A stretch of 6,073 nt of DNA from Flavobacteriales bacterium (GTDB lineage Bacteria > Bacteroidota > Bacteroidia > Flavobacteriales > BACL11), in the NCBI GenBank assembly GCA_002730985.1, contig PCBP01000001.1, positions 6,107-12,179 on the forward strand, given 5' to 3'. The notes under the pieces were generated by a model. That model searched no databases. It was not told where the DNA came from and saw only the letters and a list, made by a program, of their open reading frames with translations. The position numbers and the translations under genes are program-made. Below are positions 1-6,073 of the stretch, piece by piece. How positions within the stretch are numbered: position 1 is the stretch's first letter; each line of letters opens with the position of its first letter.

Positions 1-614
1 CCTGCACCTTGGTCTCCATATGCTAAATTAGAAGGGATAGTTAGCTTCCATTTATCGCCAACACTCATTAATTGTAAGGCCTCGGTCCATCCTTTAATAA
101 CCTGAGTTACTCCAAATGTAGCTGGCTGTCCTCTATCTATGGAGCTATCAAATACAGTTCCATCTGTCAACATTCCATGATAGTGTACAGTAACCTGATC
201 AGTAGTGACTGGTTTTGCTCCATCTCCAGAAACTAGGATTTCATATTGCAATCCACTTTCAGTCGTAGTCACCCCCTCTTTTGCTGCATTTTCAGCAAGG
301 TAAGCAGCACCTTCTTCATTTGCTTTCGCACTCTTCTCTGCTTGTATTGTTCCAAAGTATTCTTGTAAGATTGTCATACTTTCTTCCTCTGAAATATCAA
401 GATCATTCCCTTCAAAGACATCATTAAATGCTTTTGCTACTGCGTTTGCATCAACAGTGTCTAATCCTTGTGCTTTTACGCTAGAGGCCATATTGACGCC
501 TAAGCTATAACTTACTTTCTCCATTTCTGTTTCTGGTTTTTTATAAGTATTGTTATCTGTGCAAGCACCTAAAATAAGAGCAACACTTACGATTAATAAA
601 TTGATTTTTTTCAT
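1..614 (-). CDS. FKBP-type peptidyl-prolyl cis-trans isomerase lipoprotein (Mip/FkpA-like), 3' end outside window
   Basis: Read on the minus strand from ATG at 614-612, this gives 204 codons with no stop before the left edge, so the C-terminus is missing (probably a few tens of residues). Residues 1-17 are a lipoprotein signal peptide ending in the lipobox L15-G16-A17-C18, so the mature protein should be lipid-anchored at Cys18. Residues about 30-114 are helical and charged and match the N-terminal dimerisation domain of Mip/FkpA proteins. Residues about 118-204 are the FKBP domain. The FKBP12 active-site positions are present: Y145, F155-D156, V172-I173, W176 and Y199. By family it catalyses proline isomerisation and assists folding of exported proteins; acting in the periplasm or at the outer membrane is inferred from the lipobox. 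It is divergent from rfbC, with a candidate promoter at 633-640. Confident in the family; the exact substrate is unknown. Confidence 0.93.
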   Translation of the reverse strand, partial: MKKINLLIVSVALILGACTDNNTYKKPETEMEKVSYSLGVNMASSVKAQGLDTVDANAVAKAFNDVFEGNDLDISEEESMTILQEYFGTIQAEKSAKANEEGAAYLAENAAKEGVTTTESGLQYEILVSGDGAKPVTTDQVTVHYHGMLTDGTVFDSSIDRGQPATFGVTQVIKGWTEALQLMSVGDKWKLTIPSNLAYGDQGA

Positions 615-632
615 TTTGTAATTTTTTGTTTG

Positions 633-640
633 CAAAACTA
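633..640 (-). promoter_or_regulatory. Candidate Bacteroidota -7 promoter element for the FKBP gene
   Basis: On the minus strand this reads TAGTTTTG, a full match to the Bacteroidota -7 consensus TAnnTTTG. It lies 18 bases before the ATG at 614, which predicts a very short leader. No good TTTG -33 box is present at the usual distance. The nearest candidate is TTTA read from 666 down to 663, with a 22-base spacer. The call rests on consensus match and position only. Confidence 0.45.
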
Positions 641-660
641 CAATTATTGTTTGTTCTCAG

Positions 661-692
661 TTTAAAATTGGCAAGTATTTTTTCTATATTTG
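661..692 (+). promoter_or_regulatory. Candidate Bacteroidota promoter for the rfbC-mltD-uvrA-LOG operon
   Basis: TATATTTG at 685-692 fits the -7 consensus TAnnTTTG perfectly and lies 25 bases before the rfbC start. The -33 side is weaker: TTTA at 661-664 (one mismatch to TTTG) with a 20-base spacer, or TTG at 668-670 with a short 14-base spacer. The implied leader is about 20 bases and contains TAAAA at 701-705, the kind of A-rich pre-start sequence seen in flavobacteria in place of a Shine-Dalgarno site. The next three genes have almost no upstream space, so this is probably the main promoter for all four. Confidence 0.55.
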
Positions 693-717
693 GCTCTTGG
701 TAAAATCATAATATTTA

Positions 718-1254
718 ATGGAGACTATAAAGACGCCGATTGAAGGTTTGCTAGTAATTAAGCCTGATATTTTTGAAGATGACAGAGGTTATTTCTTTGA
801 GAGTTGGAGTAAAAAAGCTTTTCAAGATATTTCCTTAGAGTTTGTACAAGATAATCAATCATTATCTAGAAAGGGGGCTTTAAGGGGGCTGCATTTCCAG
901 AACCCTCCTTTTGAACAAGGCAAATTAGTGCGTGTAATTAAAGGCGCTGTAATTGATGTTGCAGTGGATATTAGAAAAAACTCTATAACTTATGGGCAGC
1001 ATTTTGCTATTAGGCTTTCAGAAGAGAATAAAAAAATATTTTGGATGCCACCGGGTTTTGCTCATGGGTTTCTTGCTCTTGAGGACGATACTATTTTTGT
1101 TTATAAATGCACGCAAATTTATAATAAAGAATCGGAGGGTTCTTTGCTTTGGGATGATAGTGATTTAAATATTGATTGGGGTTTCTTGAATCCTTTGGTT
1201 TCTGAAAAAGATATGGGTGCTGGTAGTTTTAAGGATTTTAAATCAGATTTCTAG
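718..1254 (+). CDS. rfbC: dTDP-4-dehydrorhamnose 3,5-epimerase (RmlC)
   Basis: This 178-residue cytosolic protein is full length for the RmlC family (about 180). By family it epimerises C3 and C5 of dTDP-4-dehydro-6-deoxyglucose, the third step in making dTDP-L-rhamnose for surface polysaccharide. Family marks appear in order: TPIEGLLVIKP at the start, DDRGYFFE (21-28), LRGLHFQ (55-61) with putative catalytic base H59, GKLVRVIKG (68-76), PPGFAHGF (111-118), Y129 and Y135 around the CT motif, and SEKD (162-165), whose D165 probably completes the His-Asp dyad. The cupin strands are uninterrupted. ATG 718 gives the usual RmlC N-terminus and sits just after a good promoter. No rfbA, rfbB or rfbD is adjacent; the next gene starts 2 bases after the stop. 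A relative making another dTDP-6-deoxysugar cannot be excluded. Confidence 0.93.
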   Translation: METIKTPIEGLLVIKPDIFEDDRGYFFESWSKKAFQDISLEFVQDNQSLSRKGALRGLHFQNPPFEQGKLVRVIKGAVIDVAVDIRKNSITYGQHFAIRLSEENKKIFWMPPGFAHGFLALEDDTIFVYKCTQIYNKESEGSLLWDDSDLNIDWGFLNPLVSEKDMGAGSFKDFKSDF

Positions 1255-1256
1255 TA

Positions 1257-2222
1257 ATGAAAAGTAAATATTTTAATTTTTTAGTTGTCACACTGTTATT
1301 GTTAGTGTTTACACAATTATTTATGTATTCAACGGATCTAAAATCAGAAGATAAGTTACATCAGGAGCAGTTTAATATAAAGTATGGAATTTTTGCTATT
1401 GTACAGCCTGAGGATTTGAATTTTGCTGGTGAAGAAATACCTGTTTATTCATCTGATATCTGGGAGCGTATTGACCGAGAGTTATTGAAAAATACATATT
1501 GGCAGTCTAATACCATGCTATATTTCAAAAAAGCAAACAAGTATTTTCCTATTATTGAACCGATTCTTAAAGAATATAATATCCCTGATGACTTTAAATA
1601 TTTGGCTGTTATTGAGAGCGGATTAGATAATGTAGTCTCACCTTCCGGAGCAGCTGGATTCTGGCAACTTATGAAGGGAACAGCTCGTGAATATGGATTG
1701 GAAGTGAATAAAGATATTGATGAAAGATATAATTTGGAGAAAGCAACAGTTGTAGCATGTGAATATTTGCAAGAAGCATACCATAAGTTTGGCAATTGGA
1801 CTATGGCGGCTGCATCGTATAATATGGGTAAAAGTGGCGTCAGAAGAAAAATTAAAGAACAGGAATCTAATAATTATTATAATCTATATTTAAATTCAGA
1901 GACTGCGCGATATGTTTTTAGGATTATCGCAGTGAAAGAAATTATGCAGAATCCTAAAAAATATGGATTTATGTTTCGTAGAAAGGATTTGTACAGCATG
2001 CCTAATTTGCAAGCTATTGAGGTTGATTCAACAATTGCTAATCTATCTGATTTTGCAAAATCATATAATGTTAATTACAAACTACTTAAACAATTTAATC
2101 CTTGGTTAAGAACCAGAAAACTTCCTGATAAATCAAGGAGAAGATATATTTTAAAAATCCCTACCGATACTGATTTAATGGTTTTTGATAATATTGAAGT
2201 TCAATCTGACTCTTTAGAATAA
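1257..2222 (+). CDS. MltD-like lytic transglycosylase (SLT / GH23 fold)
   Basis: The protein has 321 residues. A hydrophobic segment at about 7-24 follows K2 and K4. No lipobox or clear signal-peptidase site follows, so it is either membrane-anchored facing the periplasm or has an atypical signal peptide. The SLT domain spans about 95-230. E120 in the VIES motif is the predicted catalytic acid, followed by SGAAGFWQLM (130-139), AAASYNMG (184-191) and ETARYVFRI (215-223), all hallmarks of this family. By family it cuts the MurNAc-GlcNAc bond of peptidoglycan, leaving a 1,6-anhydro end, during wall remodelling. Residues about 252-302 resemble a divergent single LysM-like wall-binding module (DFAKSYNVNYKLLKQFNPW), much shorter than the multi-LysM tail of E. 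coli MltD. The ATG lies 2 bases after the rfbC stop without its own ribosome site, suggesting translational coupling. uvrA follows after 1 base. Confidence 0.9.
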   Translation: MKSKYFNFLVVTLLLLVFTQLFMYSTDLKSEDKLHQEQFNIKYGIFAIVQPEDLNFAGEEIPVYSSDIWERIDRELLKNTYWQSNTMLYFKKANKYFPIIEPILKEYNIPDDFKYLAVIESGLDNVVSPSGAAGFWQLMKGTAREYGLEVNKDIDERYNLEKATVVACEYLQEAYHKFGNWTMAAASYNMGKSGVRRKIKEQESNNYYNLYLNSETARYVFRIIAVKEIMQNPKKYGFMFRRKDLYSMPNLQAIEVDSTIANLSDFAKSYNVNYKLLKQFNPWLRTRKLPDKSRRRYILKIPTDTDLMVFDNIEVQSDSLE

Positions 2223-2223
2223 G

Positions 2224-5049
2224 ATGATCAATCAAGAAGATGTTATTAGTATTTATGGAGCTAGGGTTCATAATCTAAAAAATATTAGTCTAAAGATCCC
2301 TAGAAATAAACTTGTTGTTTTTACAGGCAAGAGTGGTAGTGGGAAATCATCCTTAGCTTTTGACACTATTCATGCTGAGGGGCAAAGAAGATATCTAGAG
2401 ACTTTTAATGCATATGCACGTCAGTTTTTAGGAAATATGGAGCGCCCAGAAGTTGATAAGATTACAGGTCTGAGCCCTGTGGTAGCTATTGAACAGAAAA
2501 CAACATCAAAGAATCCAAGATCTACGGTAGGTACCATTACTGAGATATACGATTACTTACGATTACTTTATGCGCGTGTAGGGACGGCATATTCTTATAA
2601 TTCCGGAAAAAAAATGGTTAGGTTTACTGATAATCAGATAATAGATCTGCTTTTAAAAGATCTTAATGGTAAGTCAATAAATATTTTAGCCCCTATTGTT
2701 AGATCAAGGAAAGGACATTATGCTGAGCTTTTTCATTCATTGGCTAAAAAAGGCTACTTAAAGGTTCGGGTTGATGGTGAGATTATGGAGATAAGACCGT
2801 CCCTAAAGCTAGACAGATATAAAACTCATGATATAGAAGTGGTGATTGACAGGTTGATAGTTTTGGAGAAGAATAAGAAAAGATTACTTAAATCATTACA
2901 ATTAGCCATGAATGATGGTGATGGTGTAATGATGGTTATAGAATTAGGAGGAGAATCTACTAGATATTTTAGTAGATCATTGATGTGTTTAGAATCGGGT
3001 ATTGCTTATAAAAATCCTGAACCTAATTCTTTTTCCTTTAATTCACCTAAGGGAGCTTGCCGATCATGCAATGGATTGGGAAAATATAAGTTAGTTGATA
3101 AAGAGAGAATTATTCCTAATAAAGATCTAAGTATTAATCAAGGCGCAATTGCTCCTATTGCGAATCGTAAAGCTGATTGGATAATTAGTCAGATTGAATT
3201 AATAGGAAAAAAATACAAGTTCTCTTTAAATACTCCTTTTTCTGAGATTCCAGATGTTGGAGTTGAGGCTATACTGTATGGAATCCAAGATAAGCTAAAA
3301 ATATATTTAGAATCTGCAGGAATTTCAAAGATACATAAACTTAATTTTGTTGGCATTATTAATTTCATTGAGGAGCAGTCTAAGAATACAAATGTTAAAT
3401 CAATTGTAAAATGGGCTGCAAAGTATATGTCTGAACTTGATTGTAAGAGTTGCGGTGGTAGTAGATTAAATATTGAATCCTCAAATTTTAAAGTTGCTGA
3501 TAGAAGTATTTATGAAATATCTAATATAGATATATCCGCATTTGCTCAGTGGGTTAATTCTATCGGAAGTTCACTCAATAAGATTGAGTTAGAGATTGCT
3601 AAACCAATTATCAAGGAGTTGAGTAAGAGACTGCAGTTTATAATAGACGTTGGACTTTCTTATCTTTCGTTAAATAGAAGCTCTAAAACTCTTAGTGGAG
3701 GAGAGGCGCAAAGGATTCGTTTAGCAACTCAGATTGGGACCCAGCTTACAAATGTGCTTTATATTTTAGATGAGCCAAGTATTGGGTTGCATCATAGGGA
3801 TAATCTCAAATTGATTGCATCGTTGAAAAAACTAAGAGATATAGGCAATTCTGTGATTGTTGTTGAACATGATAGAGATATGATCAAACAAGCTGATTTT
3901 ATTGTTGATTTAGGTCCTGGAGCCGGCATCAATGGAGGAGAGATAGTCTCTAAAGGTGATTACAAAGCTGTTATTAAGGATAATCATATTACGGCTGCTT
4001 ATTTAAATGGGCAACGAGAAATTAAAATTCCTAAAAAAAGAAGGGTAGGTAATGGGAAATTTCTTAGCATTGAAGGAGCTAAGGGAAATAATTTAAAGAA
4101 TATTGATGTATCGATTCCTTTAGGATTACTTTGTTGTATTACTGGCGTTTCTGGAAGTGGAAAATCTACTCTAATAAATGAAACGCTCTACCCAATACTA
4201 AGTAAACATTTTTTTAGAGGAGAAAAAGAACCGCTTGCATATAAGTCAATCTCAGGGTTAGAATATATTGACAAGGTTATTGCGGTTGATCAATCTCCAA
4301 TTGGCAGAACTCCTAGATCAAATGCTGCGACATACACAGGGGTTTTCTCTGATATCAGGGGTCTTTTTGCAAATCTTCCTGAGGCAAAAATCAGAGGTTA
4401 CAAAGTTGGGAGATTTTCTTTTAATATAGTTGGTGGTAGGTGTGAAGGTTGTAGAGGTGGTGGCAAGAAAACTATTGAGATGAATTTTTTACCAGATGTT
4501 GAGGTGCACTGTGAAGAATGCAATGGCAAACGATATAATAGAGAATCTTTAGAGATTCGTTTTAAAGGAAAATCAATTTCTGATGTTCTAAACTTTACTA
4601 TTGATCAGGCAGTTGATTTTTTTAAGAATATGCCTGCTATTTATCAAAAAATCAAAACACTACAAGATGTTGGCCTGGGCTATATTACTTTAGGGCAGTC
4701 AGCTACAACACTTTCTGGAGGAGAGGCACAAAGAATAAAATTAGCATCTGAATTGTCTAAAAGAAGTACTGGTAATACTGTTTACATATTAGACGAGCCT
4801 ACAACAGGCTTACACTTTGAAGATGTTAAGGTTTTATTGGATGTTCTCAATATACTTGTAGATAAAGGAAATTCTGTTTTAGTGATTGAGCATAATCTAG
4901 ATGTTGTTAAGGCTTCTGATTATATTATTGATATTGGTAAGGAGGGGGGGGAGAGAGGAGGTGATATTATCTGTAATGGGCCCCCCGAGAAACTTGTAAA
5001 GTGTAAGAAGAGTTATACTGCGAAGTTTCTAGAAAAGGCGTTTGGTTAA
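2224..5049 (+). CDS. uvrA: Excinuclease ABC subunit A (UvrA)
   Basis: At 941 residues this is full length (E. coli UvrA has 940). UvrA dimers scan DNA for bulky lesions and load UvrB in nucleotide excision repair. Two ABC ATPase halves are intact: Walker A GKSGSGKS (35-42) and GVSGSGKS (641-648), signatures LSGGEAQR (490-497 and 830-837), Walker B ILDEP (514-518 and 855-859), and H-loop histidines H549 and H890. The UvrB-binding region (about 131-245) and insertion domain (about 287-400) lie where expected. The C-terminal zinc module is complete (C740, C743, C763, C766). The first module is not: C255 is followed by S258 where a second Cys is usual, although C279 and C282 are kept. A further pair is C407/C410. 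The C-terminus lacks a Gly-rich tail. ATG 2224 is 1 base after the mltD-like stop. uvrB is not in the window. Bacteroidota often carry two uvrA copies; the length and motifs fit the canonical one. Confidence 0.97.
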   Translation: MINQEDVISIYGARVHNLKNISLKIPRNKLVVFTGKSGSGKSSLAFDTIHAEGQRRYLETFNAYARQFLGNMERPEVDKITGLSPVVAIEQKTTSKNPRSTVGTITEIYDYLRLLYARVGTAYSYNSGKKMVRFTDNQIIDLLLKDLNGKSINILAPIVRSRKGHYAELFHSLAKKGYLKVRVDGEIMEIRPSLKLDRYKTHDIEVVIDRLIVLEKNKKRLLKSLQLAMNDGDGVMMVIELGGESTRYFSRSLMCLESGIAYKNPEPNSFSFNSPKGACRSCNGLGKYKLVDKERIIPNKDLSINQGAIAPIANRKADWIISQIELIGKKYKFSLNTPFSEIPDVGVEAILYGIQDKLKIYLESAGISKIHKLNFVGIINFIEEQSKNTNVKSIVKWAAKYMSELDCKSCGGSRLNIESSNFKVADRSIYEISNIDISAFAQWVNSIGSSLNKIELEIAKPIIKELSKRLQFIIDVGLSYLSLNRSSKTLSGGEAQRIRLATQIGTQLTNVLYILDEPSIGLHHRDNLKLIASLKKLRDIGNSVIVVEHDRDMIKQADFIVDLGPGAGINGGEIVSKGDYKAVIKDNHITAAYLNGQREIKIPKKRRVGNGKFLSIEGAKGNNLKNIDVSIPLGLLCCITGVSGSGKSTLINETLYPILSKHFFRGEKEPLAYKSISGLEYIDKVIAVDQSPIGRTPRSNAATYTGVFSDIRGLFANLPEAKIRGYKVGRFSFNIVGGRCEGCRGGGKKTIEMNFLPDVEVHCEECNGKRYNRESLEIRFKGKSISDVLNFTIDQAVDFFKNMPAIYQKIKTLQDVGLGYITLGQSATTLSGGEAQRIKLASELSKRSTGNTVYILDEPTTGLHFEDVKVLLDVLNILVDKGNSVLVIEHNLDVVKASDYIIDIGKEGGERGGDIICNGPPEKLVKCKKSYTAKFLEKAFG

Positions 5050-5074
5050 GTTTATTATATTTAAAATTAGAAAT

Positions 5075-5785
5075 ATGAGTAAGGAGGAGAAAAAAATAAG
5101 GAGAGCTTTTAAAGAAAAAAATTGGAATGCTATAAAAACTGCTGATTCGTGGCAGATTTTTAAAATTATGTCTGAGTTTGTTGAGGGCTTTGAATCTATG
5201 TCTAAGATAGGTCCATGTGTTTCTGTTTTTGGTTCAGCAAGAACAGAAGTAGATAATAAGTATTATAAGAGCGCAGAAGAGATAGGATATTTACTTACTC
5301 AGAAAGGCTATGGCGTAATTACTGGTGGAGGACCTGGGATAATGGAGGCCGCGAATAAAGGTGCACAAAGAGGAAAAGGAAAGTCGGTTGGTTTAAATAT
5401 TGAATTGCCTTTTGAGCAATCGCATAATAAATTTATAGATAATGATAAGTTGTTAAATTTTGATTACTTTTTTGTGAGAAAAGTAATGTTTATAAAATAT
5501 GCCCAAGGATTTATTGTATTGCCTGGGGGTGTAGGGACTTTAGATGAGCTTTTTGAAGCAATTACCTTAATACAGACTGGTAAGATTGGGAGATTTCCTA
5601 TTGTTCTATTTGGATCATCTTATTGGCAAGGAATTATCGATTGGATAAAATTGATAATGTTAGAAGCAGAGCGTAACATTAGCGATGAAGACTTGGACTT
5701 GTTTAATATTGTAGATACTCCATCCGAAGCAGTGGAAATCATTGAAACATTCTATAAAACATACACTTTAAAACCTAATTTTTAG
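5075..5785 (+). CDS. LOG-family Rossmann protein, putative nucleotide 5'-monophosphate phosphoribohydrolase (TIGR00730 type)
   Basis: The protein has 236 residues and is cytosolic. The LOG signature is complete: GGGPGIMEAANKGA (84-97), R135-K136 in FVRKVMF, and PGGVGTLDE (150-158) with E158. In the family these residues bind the phosphate and ribose and cleave the N-glycosidic bond of nucleoside 5'-monophosphates. Plant and some bacterial members release active cytokinin; in a bacterium like this a role in purine or pyrimidine monophosphate turnover is as likely. A charged N-terminal extension of about 45 residues precedes the Rossmann core and looks typical of Bacteroidota members. I chose ATG 5075: it gives the MSKEEKKIRRAFKEK start usual for these proteins and follows an A-rich leader. 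A longer frame from TTG 5042 would overlap uvrA by 8 bases and add 11 hydrophobic residues. It is probably the last gene of the operon; no strong terminator hairpin follows. Confidence 0.9.
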   Translation: MSKEEKKIRRAFKEKNWNAIKTADSWQIFKIMSEFVEGFESMSKIGPCVSVFGSARTEVDNKYYKSAEEIGYLLTQKGYGVITGGGPGIMEAANKGAQRGKGKSVGLNIELPFEQSHNKFIDNDKLLNFDYFFVRKVMFIKYAQGFIVLPGGVGTLDELFEAITLIQTGKIGRFPIVLFGSSYWQGIIDWIKLIMLEAERNISDEDLDLFNIVDTPSEAVEIIETFYKTYTLKPNF

Positions 5786-5794
5786 TATATCTGA

Positions 5795-5822
5795 TTGCAT
5801 TCTGATTTTTTTAGTATTTTTA
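5795..5822 (+). promoter_or_regulatory. Candidate Bacteroidota promoter for the right-edge gene
   Basis: TTG at 5795-5797, a 17-base spacer, then TATTTTTA at 5815-5822, one mismatch (final A for G) from TAnnTTTG. It would place the start of transcription about 18 bases before the ATG at 5847, similar to the leader inferred for rfbC, and TAAAA occurs just before the gene at 5832-5836. The 61-base spacer 5786-5846 shows no stem-loop plus T-run that I would call a terminator, so read-through from the upstream operon is also possible. Confidence 0.4.
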
Positions 5823-5846
5823 CACCAATTATAAAAATTATACTAA

Positions 5847-6073
5847 ATGAATCATTTTTGGAAAAAAGCAATTCTTCTTTTTATTTTGGTTATTTCAGTA
5901 AACCTTTTTGCACAGGATGATAATCTTGACGGGAAAATAGAAAAAAAATTCCAGCCTAAATTTACTTTGGGATCGGGTATCTATACTTTAACAGGAGATA
6001 TACAAAATGATGAGGTGGGACTGATAAAAGGAAAAGCAGGCTTTAATGCAGGTATGAAGTTTGACCTTGCAAA
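5847..6073 (+). CDS. Secreted or outer-membrane protein of unknown function, N-terminal fragment
   Basis: ATG 5847 opens a frame of 75 complete codons that runs off the right edge without a stop. Residues 1-22 are a clear Sec signal peptide: basic K6-K7, a hydrophobic core at about 8-19, and a likely signal-peptidase I cleavage after the A22 of LFA, giving a mature protein starting QDD. A short charged stretch (24-35) is followed by alternating, glycine-rich sequence (FTLGSGIYTLTGDI at 39-52, then AGFNAGMKFDL), which looks like the first strands of an outer-membrane beta-barrel. That is inference from pattern; the visible part contains no motif that names a family. The start is supported by the signal peptide and by a candidate promoter just upstream. 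The orientation matches the preceding LOG gene, but the 61-base gap and the promoter suggest a separate unit. Confidence 0.8.
   Translation, partial: MNHFWKKAILLFILVISVNLFAQDDNLDGKIEKKFQPKFTLGSGIYTLTGDIQNDEVGLIKGKAGFNAGMKFDLA

Noticed and set aside
640..650. Small inverted repeat ACAAT-T-ATTGT in the divergent promoter region, possible operator
   Set aside because: Five-base arms of A and T are expected by chance in this AT-rich spacer, and the symmetry does not extend outward.
1445..1795. A 116-codon open frame on the minus strand inside the transglycosylase gene
   Set aside because: It lies wholly antisense to a strongly supported catalytic domain, has no recognisable motif and no promoter or leader of its own. 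It is a shadow of the real frame.
2607..2616. A8 run in uvrA forming an A AAA AAA slippery heptamer in the reading register
   Set aside because: Such A runs are common in AT-rich genes, there is no evident stimulatory structure, and the in-frame protein continues as normal UvrA.
5042..5074. Upstream TTG start for the LOG protein adding 11 residues and overlapping uvrA
   Set aside because: The added residues are hydrophobic and unlike the family N-terminus, TTG is a weak start, and ATG 5075 gives the expected beginning after an A-rich leader.
5080..5087. TAAGGAGG, a strong Shine-Dalgarno-like sequence
   Set aside because: It lies just after the LOG start and encodes Lys-Glu-Glu; no start codon follows at a usable distance.
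5786..5815. Possible terminator after the LOG gene
   Set aside because: There is a T-run at 5806-5812, but the repeated CTGATT copies before it are direct, not inverted, so no stem-loop forms.

Overview
The window is AT-rich (about a third G+C by eye) and carries ordinary chromosomal genes of a Bacteroidota bacterium, most likely a flavobacterium or close relative. Three things point there. Candidate promoters fit the Bacteroidota -7 consensus TAnnTTTG rather than TATAAT. Genes start after A-rich leaders with no Shine-Dalgarno sequence. The proteins (a Mip-like FKBP lipoprotein, an MltD-type transglycosylase, UvrA and a LOG protein of about 236 residues) read like Bacteroidota family members. 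No tRNA, rRNA, CRISPR array, insertion sequence or phage gene is visible.

Layout. Positions 1-614, minus strand: a 3'-truncated FKBP-type peptidyl-prolyl isomerase lipoprotein. Positions 615-717: a divergent promoter region with one TAnnTTTG box on each strand. Positions 718-5785, plus strand: four closely packed genes, rfbC (dTDP-4-dehydrorhamnose 3,5-epimerase), an MltD-like lytic transglycosylase, uvrA and a LOG-family Rossmann protein. The gaps are 2, 1 and 25 bases, so they are probably one transcription unit. Positions 5786-5846: a short spacer with a candidate promoter. Positions 5847-6073: the first 75 codons of a secreted protein of unknown function that runs off the right edge.

The genes do not form one pathway. 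rfbC and the transglycosylase act on envelope sugars and peptidoglycan, UvrA starts nucleotide excision repair, and the LOG protein probably cleaves nucleoside 5'-monophosphates to a free base. The FKBP lipoprotein and the right-edge protein are envelope or exported proteins. The linkage looks like a compact housekeeping operon rather than a dedicated system.

I found no convincing undescribed system. Points worth a second look are a degenerate first zinc site in UvrA, a G8 tract followed by a perfect anti-Shine-Dalgarno complement near the 3' end of uvrA, the mixed operon with an rfbC lacking rfbA/B/D neighbours, and a possible shared -33 element between the divergent promoters.
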